From Paenibacillus sp. ACRRX (lineage in GTDB: Bacteria; Bacillota; Bacilli; Paenibacillales; Paenibacillaceae), in NCBI RefSeq assembly GCF_022346885.1, contig NZ_JAKRNK010000015.1, positions 1 through 55,839 on the forward strand: 55,839 nucleotides of DNA, given 5' to 3'. Under the pieces are notes generated by a model. It saw only the letters and a list, made by a program, of their open reading frames with translations, was not told where the DNA came from and did not search any database. This document shows positions 21,201 through 30,200 of this stretch, piece by piece (the first letter of the stretch is position 1; each line of letters starts with the position of its first letter). Position numbers and translations under genes: made by a program.

Positions 21201-24200
21201 ACATGGTACCCGCATTTTTTGTGAAAATGGATGCCCTTCCACTAAACTCAAATGGGAAGATTAATAAAGAAGAATTGCCTGATCCTGCCCACGAGGTTAT
21301 GTATGAGCATTCTACTGCTCCCCGCACTCCTGTGGAACAATTAATAGCTTCTATTTGGACTCAAGTGATGGGAATTGATCGTGTAGGAATTTTCGAATCG
21401 TTCTTCGATTTAGGCGGTCACTCGTTGCTGGCAACCCAAGTTGCCTCAAGACTACGAGAAACATTTGATATTGAGGTTCCGTTACGTGAGTTGTTCGAGC
21501 ATTCGACAATAGTGGAGTTGGCTAAAGTTATAGAAGAATTGCGTTCAGGTGGGACTTCTTCACCATCTGTAGAATTAGTACCTGTTGATCTGGAAGGTCC
21601 ACTTCCTCTTTCTTATGCGCAACAACGTCTATGGTTCCTTAATCAACTTGAACCGGATAGTTCATCCTATAATATTGCAAGCGCATGGCGCTTAACAGGG
21701 ACATGGAATATTGAAGCTTTGCATCAAGGGCTGAATGAGGTTATTAATCGTCATGAGTCACTTCGTACCAATATTAAAGCATATGATGGTACGCCTGTTC
21801 AGCAGATTAACACTTTCCAACTGGAAGCATGCAGGGTATTGGATTTAACGTCTTTACCCGTAGATCGAAGAGGAGCTGAAATAAATCGCTTGGTTCAAAT
21901 AGAAGCTGAAGCACCTTTTAATTTGAAACAAGATTCATTAATTCGTACGCAATACATTCAAGTTGGAGTGGAAGAGTGGATACTCCTGTGTACAATGCAC
22001 CATATCATTTCTGATGGTTGGTCAATGGATATTCTGCTTAGAGAGTGGCTGTCATTCTATGAAGCATCATTAAAAGGAGGATCGGTTTTACTTTCGCCTC
22101 TACCTGTTCAATATTCGGATTTTGCAGTATGGCAGCGTAAATGGCTTAAAGAAGAGGCCATGGAAAGGCAGTTGAAATATTGGGTAGAACTATTGTCAGG
22201 TGATCTATCGGTACTGCAGATGCCTACAGATCGTCCACGCCCGACTGTACAAACACATAGGGGTGCAAATTATCGTCTGGAACTCCCGTCTGGTTTGATG
22301 GATAAGTTGCAAACGTTATGCGAGCAAGAGAATGTAACTATGTTTATGTTGTTGTTGGCTGCTTATCAAGGTTTCCTTTCTAGATATACGTCGCAAGAAG
22401 ATATTCTGGTAGGATGTCCGATTGCTAATAGGAATCATAAGGATATTGAAGGATTAATCGGTTTTTTTGTAAATACACTGGTATATCGATCCAATGTGAC
22501 TAGCGACTTATCTTTTAAACAATTACTATCGCAAGTCCGACGCCAAGCGCTCGAAGCGTATGAACATCAGGACGTCCCATTTGAAAAGATTGTAGAGGCA
22601 ATTCAGCCTGACCGTAGCATGAGTCATTCTCCAATTTTTCAAACCATGTTTAGCTGGCAGACAGAATCTAGAATGATGCCACAATTTTCAGATAGAGCAA
22701 TTGAGATCTACGGAAGCGAAGTGTCTACTACAAAATTTGACCTTACGCTTACGATGGGAGTGCATGAAAATGGACTTGAGGCCATTTTTGAGTATGATAC
22801 TGATTTGTTTGACGCATCCAGTATCGTTCGATTAGCTGGTCATTTTCAAAATTGGCTACAAGAAATTTGTACTCGTTCTTCTGAACGAATCTCAGATTTG
22901 GAAATAATGTCTGCAGCCGAAGTTGAGTTGATTACACAAGGATGGAATCAAACATCTGTGGCGTACAAGCAAGACAAATTGGTTCAGGACTATATTGAGG
23001 AGCATGCCACATATCATCCGGAAGCTCTTGCGCTTATATATGAAGGCAAAACGCTCACTTACAAAGCCTTAAATGAGCAGTCTAACCAACTTGCGAATTA
23101 TCTAAGGAAAAATGGGATCCAAAAAGAAGAATTGGTTGGTATTTGTGTAGGGCGTTCATTGGAGATGATAGTAAGTATATTAGCTGTATTAAAAGCTGGT
23201 GGGGCTTATGTTCCGTTAGATCCAACATATCCTGTTCAACGGTTGCAGCACATCGTGCAAAATGCCGACATCGGATTAATAATAAATGGTGGACAACGTC
23301 AAGAATGGATTCCTACTGCAACGAAAGTAATCAATCTTGATCAAGATTTAGAAAGAGTAGCAAATGAAAATAAGGATACACCAATCTCTTATTCAACATC
23401 TAGTTCCCTAGCGTACGTAATATATACGTCTGGCTCTACAGGGAAACCTAAGGGAGTAATGCTAGAACAGCATGGGTTGTGTAATTTAGTTTTAAGTGAA
23501 AAAGAAATATTTAATTTAAAGTTGGGCAGTAGAGTAGTTCAATTTGCTTCATTTTCTTTCGATACATCTGTTTCTGAAATTTTTTCAACTCTTGTATCTG
23601 GTGCTACCTTATTTTTAGGGAGCAAACAAGATCTGATGCCAGTTGAACCCTTAACACAATTTTTAAAAGAAAATCATATCAGTCATGCAACTTTACCGCC
23701 TGCTGTCCTTAGTATGTTAGATGAAAGTGATTTTCCAGAATTACAAGTTATCATATCTGCTGGTTCTGCATGTGCAGAGGAAACTGCTAGAAAATGGTCT
23801 GAGGGTCGAGTGTTCATTAATGCTTACGGGCCAACAGAAATCACAGTCTGTGCAACTGCAGGTATTTATGGAGGGATGGGTACTCCTAATATCGGTCGTC
23901 CGTATCCTAATAAAAAAGCCTATGTTCTGGATCGAATTGGACAGCCGGTTCCTATCGGTGTTGCTGGGGAACTTTATATTGGTGGGGTAGGATTGGCAAG
24001 AGGCTACCTTAACGCTCCTGAACTAACCAATGAACGCTTTCTCCCAAATCCATTTGGCAATGTCATTGGTGAACGTATGTATAGGACAGGTGACTTAGTT
24101 AAATATCTGCCTGATGGTAAATTGGAGTATATCGGAAGAATAGATAATCAAGTGAAAATCAGGGGTTTTAGGATTGAACTTGGAGAAATTGAGGCAGTCC

Positions 24201-27200
24201 TTAATGAATGTGCTTCAATTAAACAAGCAGTTGTTGTGGCCCGTGAAGACCAGCCTGGGAACAAGCAACTAATTGCTTATGTCGTTGGAAGCGGAGACTC
24301 GAGCATTTGGAGGGGGCATGTCAAAGGCCAACTGCCTAGCTATATGATTCCCGCCTATTTTGTCAGATTGGATGCCATTCCATTAACACACAATGGCAAA
24401 GTGGATACGAAGGCTTTGCCAGTTCCGAATATGGTGCTAAGCGAATATCCGTATACAGCCCCAAGGACAAAAGAAGAACTGTTACTTGCTTCTGTATGGG
24501 CCCAAGTGCTTGAAATTGAACGGGTTGGTGTTTCTGATTCATTCTTTGAATTGGGTGGGCATTCACTTTTGGCAACAAAAGCTGTTTCACGGATGCGAGA
24601 TGCTTTTGGCATTGAGATCCTATTAAGAGAGTTATTTGAACATCCCACCTTGGAAGAGATGGCTAAGCGGATCAATGAGCTGGAGCAGCAAGGTCTTAAA
24701 ATTAACGAAAGCAAATTAATGCCAGTATCGCGAGAAGAACGGCTGCCTCTGTCCTATGCGCAACAGCGATTGTGGTTTATTGATCGCTTAGAGCCGAATA
24801 GCGCCACATATAACATTCCGAATGCGTGGCGTCTACAAGGTGAGTGGAATATTCAATTGCTGCAGACTGGACTAGAAGAATTGATAGAACGCCACGAGGT
24901 TCTTAGGACTGTTATTAACGAACAGGAAGGAATTCCGATTCAAGTAATACGTGAGCATAAACCACAAAAGTGGGATACTTTAGACATTTCTTATCTTCCT
25001 GTTGAGAGAAGAGAAGTGGAAATGAAGCGATTGATGGCTGAACAGTTTGAAAAGCCATTTGATTTAGAAAAAGGCCCGTTATTAAGAGCTCAGTGGATTC
25101 AAGTTGGCTCAGAGGAATGGATATTATTGTGTGTTTTACATCATATTATATCTGATGGTTGGTCAATGGGGATTTTAATAAAAGAATGGTTAGATATATA
25201 TGAAAGATTGGAGGCAGGATTGCTACCAAATCTTTCACCTTTACCAGTTCAATATGCAGACTTTACGAAATGGCAGCAGGAACGGTTAAAAGAAGAAGAG
25301 ATAGGTAAGCAACTGGAATATTGGAAAACTAGACTTGCTGGTAATTTGCCAGTACTCCAGTTACCATCAGATCGTCCTCGACCAGGTATCCAAACTTATC
25401 GAGGGGCAATACATCGCCGGATGTTACCTAAGCCATTGCTAGAGCGGCTGAAAGCTTTTGGTCAACAGAGAAATGTAACGATGTTTATGTTGTTGTTAGC
25501 AGCGTATCAAGGATTCTTATCTCGTTATTCAGGTCAAAAGGATATATTAGTCGGCAGTCCAATTTCAAATCGTAACCAGACTGAAATTGAAGGTGTCATC
25601 GGATTTTTCTCAAACACCATTGTATATCGTAGTGATCTAACGGATGATCCGACTTTTGAGGAACTGCTGCTTCAAGTACGTCAGCAAGCATTGTACGCAC
25701 ATGATAATCAGGATGTTCCTTTTGAAAAAGTCGTGGAAGCGATTCAGCCAGAGCGTAGTATGAGTCACTCTCCTATTTTCCAGACATTGTTTAATTGGGT
25801 TATGGATCCACAGGAGCTTCCAGATTGGTCTGATCGGAAGATAGAAGTATTGGATAGTTTTATATCTATCTCCAAATTTGATTTATCAGTTGTGCTCGGG
25901 GAGACAAAAGAAGGGCTCGAAGTATTATTTGAATACAATACGGATATGTTCAATACGAGTACCATTGAACGAATGGGGGATCATTTTGGACATTGGCTGA
26001 ATGAAGTTTGCTCCCATGCAGGATTACGATTAAGTTCCCATTCACTGATATCAGAAGAGGAGCGTAAACTTGTACTTGAAGAGTTTAATCATACGGAAAT
26101 TGATCATCCAAGTGATTATTTGATAACAGACTTGATTGATATGCAATCCATAAAATGTCCGGAAACAGTGGCAGTCATCTTCGAAGCAACAGAGCTAACT
26201 TATCATGAGTTAGATCAAAGAGCGAATCAGTTGGCAAATTTCTTAAAAAAACATAGTGTTGGGCCAGAATTTCTGGTCGGTATTTGTATGGAGCGTTCAG
26301 TAGATATGGTAATTGGAGTGCTAGCAATCTTAAAAGCGGGTGGGGCTTATGTTCCTTTGGATCCTACCTATCCACAGAAACGACTACAGATGGTAATCGA
26401 AGATGCTGGTATTAAAACAATAATAACGCAAGTAGACTTGCTGCAATTTTTGCCTGAGGAGTTGGATTTTATTTGCTTCGATAGGGATGGCGATGCAATA
26501 GCTCAGCAGAGCACAGATTCACCATCAAGCAAAGCTACTCCAGAAAATTTGGCATATGTCATTTATACGTCTGGATCTACTGGAAGGCCCAAAGGAGTTT
26601 CGATGCATCACCGACCTCTCGTTAACTTGTTGTTGTGGCAGATGAGAACAATGGAGAGATCTAGGGGAGTAAGAACACTTCAATTTACTTCATTAAACTT
26701 TGATGTATCATTTCAAGAGATTTTTTCAACTTGGGCTTCAGGAGGGACATTAATACTTGTATCCGAAGATACAAGGCGAGATCCTGCTCGTATGTTGCCA
26801 TACATCATTGACCATCGTGTGGAAAGGTTGTTTTTACCCTTTGTTGCGCTGGACCAATTTGCACAAGAAGTATGCAAGTCAACCTTAAATAGTTCTAATC
26901 TTAAAGAAGTCATTACCGCAGGAGAACAGTTGCGTATAACTGCATCAATATTAGGTCTAATGAAAAAGTATCCGGATATGAAGCTGCATAATCATTATGG
27001 GCCGTCTGAGACCCATGTCGTAACTTCTTACACGTTGTCAGGCGATCAGAGTTTATGGCCTACACTGCCTCCAATAGGACGTCCTATTGATAACGTTCAG
27101 TTGTATATATTGGATGAAAATTATCATCCTGTTCCAATAGGAGTGGCTGGGGAACTATTTGTTGCGGGAAGAGCTGTGGCAAGAGGGTATTATCAGCAGG

Positions 27201-30200
27201 AGGACTTAACCAAAGAACGATTCATAAAAAATCCGTTTGTCGATGAATTCTCTTCTATATTATACAGAACAGGAGATTTAGTCAGACGTTTGACGGATGG
27301 TAATATTGAATACCTCGGCCGGATTGATAACCAGGTTAAGATTAGAGGCTTTAGGATTGAACTCGGTGAAATAGAAGCGGTTTTAAGTGACAATCCAGGT
27401 GTGAAGCAAGTTGCCATTGTAGCAAGGGAGCATAGGTCAGGGTCTAAACAATTGGTGGCTTATGTAGTTGGCGAGGGGACTGAGGGAATCTGGAAAGACT
27501 ATATAAAAGAACGATTGCCAGATTATATGGTTCCTTCACAGATAGTGAAACTAGATAGTATGCCCCTTACACCTAATGGGAAGATCGATAAGCAGTTATT
27601 GCTGACTATGCAGTTGGTTAATAGTGGTCAGAGCAGTTTCGTTCACCCTCGCAACGCTGCGGAAGAGTTGGTTGCTACAGTATGGGGCCAAATACTGGGT
27701 ATTGAAAATATCGGGATTCATGACTCCTTTTTCGAACTAGGGGGCCATTCTTTGTTGGCAACGCAGGTTGCTTCTCGTCTACGAGAGTTGTTTGATATTG
27801 AGCTGCCACTGCGAGAATTGTTTGAATATATAACGGTGGAATCATTGACTGATCGCATTGCACATCTTCGAAAAAAAGAAAGACAATTGTTGTTGCCAGC
27901 TTTGAAGGCTGAAGTGCGCACGGAGTTATTACCATTGTCTTATGCACAGCAACGTATGTGGTTTATGGATAAATTGGAACCGAATGGAACGGTTTACCAT
28001 ATCCCTTGTGCATGGAGATTAAACGGAGTGTGGCAGATTGAAGCATTACAGCAAGCGTTTAATGGAATCATTGAACGCCATGAATCCCTAAGGACTGTTT
28101 TCCAAGAAGTTGATGGAACTACGGTGCAACTCATTAAAACATACATGCCACAAAAATGGCGTGTAAATGATTTGACATCTATTTCTTCATTAGATGAGCG
28201 AGAGCTGGTAATGAAGCAACTACTTCAAAGTCAACTGGAAGCGCCCTTTGATTTGGAAAACGGGCCGCTTATCCGAGTCGAATGGATCCAAATGGATAAA
28301 GAAGAATTAGTAGTCCTTTGCTTGATGCATCACATTATTAGTGATGGATGGTCTCTGGATATACTTGTGCACGAGTGGTTAACGTTATATGAGGCGATAA
28401 CGAAAAATGAGCCTCCAGCATTGCAGGCGCCGCTAGTTCAATATGCAGACTTTTCTATTTGGCAGAGAAGATGGATGACAGACGAATTGATGGATAGGCA
28501 ATTAGAGTTTTGGCGCAATCAACTAGCCGGTGAACTTCCAATATTGCAATTACCAACAGATCGACCTCGTCCAAGTGTTCAATCTTATCGCGGAGCAACG
28601 TATCAAGTATTTATGCCTGATGCTTTGCTTGAGAAGATCAAAGGGTTAAGTCGTCAAGAAAATACAACTTTATTTATGACGTTATTGGCTGGCTATCAAG
28701 GGTTTCTCTCACGTTATACAGGTCAATTGGATATTTTGGTAGGAAGTCCAATCGCGAATCGCAATTATAAAGAGATTGAGAATTTAATAGGTTTTTTTGT
28801 AAACACACTTGTCTATCGGGCTGACATGTCACAGAACCCCACTTTTAAGCAATTATTAGCACAAGTTCGTAAACAAGCATTAGCAGTACATGAATATCAA
28901 GATGTACCTTTTGAAAAAATTGTAGAGGCGGTTCAACCGCAGAGAAATCTCAGTCACTCCCCGATATTCCAAACTATGTTTAACTGGAGGGCAAAGGGTA
29001 CCCAGATAACAGATCTGAATGAGAAAAAAGTGGAGTGGTTGCAGAGCTCGATGACCTCTGCCAAGTTTGACCTAACGCTTGGTATGAGCGAAGTTGATGA
29101 AGGTTTAAATGTAGCCTTTGAGTATAATACAGACTTATTCGACGCGAGTACCATAGAAAGATTGACAGGTCATTTTGAACATTGGCTACACCAAGTTATT
29201 GATTATCCAGATCAACCGATTTCAGGCCTGGATATGATGTGTGAAGAAGAGAAACATACTGTCCTCAAATTATGGAACGATACGGGAATGGAGTATTCTA
29301 GGGACAAGTTACTTCACGAATGGATTGAGCAACAGGCAAATGAAGATCCTGAAGCGGTAGCTGTACGTTTTGAAGATACACTTCTTACGTATCAAGAGTT
29401 AAATTCGCAGGCTAACCAATTGGCTCATTATTTGCGGAAGCGTGGAGTCGGCCCGGATTGTTTAGTCGGTATTTGTGTCGAACGTTCCTTGAAGATGGTA
29501 GTTGGTCTCTTAGGCATTATGAAAGCAGGTGGGGCATATGTTCCGCTTGATCCGTCATATCCGAAGCACCGAATAGAGTATATGCTGCAAGATGCAGAAA
29601 TTAATATCATTATTGCTGAGGGAAGCGTACTGACATTGTTACCTGAAGGCATGGATGTGATTTCACTAGATCAGGATTTCGAACAGATATCACTTGAAAG
29701 CAACATATCACCAGAACAAAGTGTTAGCTTGGATAACCTAGCTTATGTTATATACACCTCGGGTTCTACTGGCAATCCAAAAGGGGTAATGCTGCAACAT
29801 GGTAGCTTGCTGAACTTCATGTATGCTATGAAAATTAAATTTGATCTCACATCTGGAGATAACTGGCTTGCCTTAACATCCATTTCGTTTGATATTTCAA
29901 TTTTGGAATTATTTTTCCCTCTTATTTCAGGTGCTACAGTCGTAGTGGTAAGTAAAGATCAAGTATTAGACGGGAAAGAATTAATTACAATGATTGAACG
30001 GCAACATATATCTTACGTGCAAGCAACACCGATGGTATGGAGACTATTGCTAAATAGCGGATACCAACCGTCAGAAAGTATGACATTGCTAGTGGGGGGG
30101 GAGATGCTGCCTGCTGCATTGGCCGAAGACTTGGTCAAGGGCGGTAGCAAGGTGTATAACATGTTTGGTCCTACTGAGAGCACGATCTGGTCCACGATGT

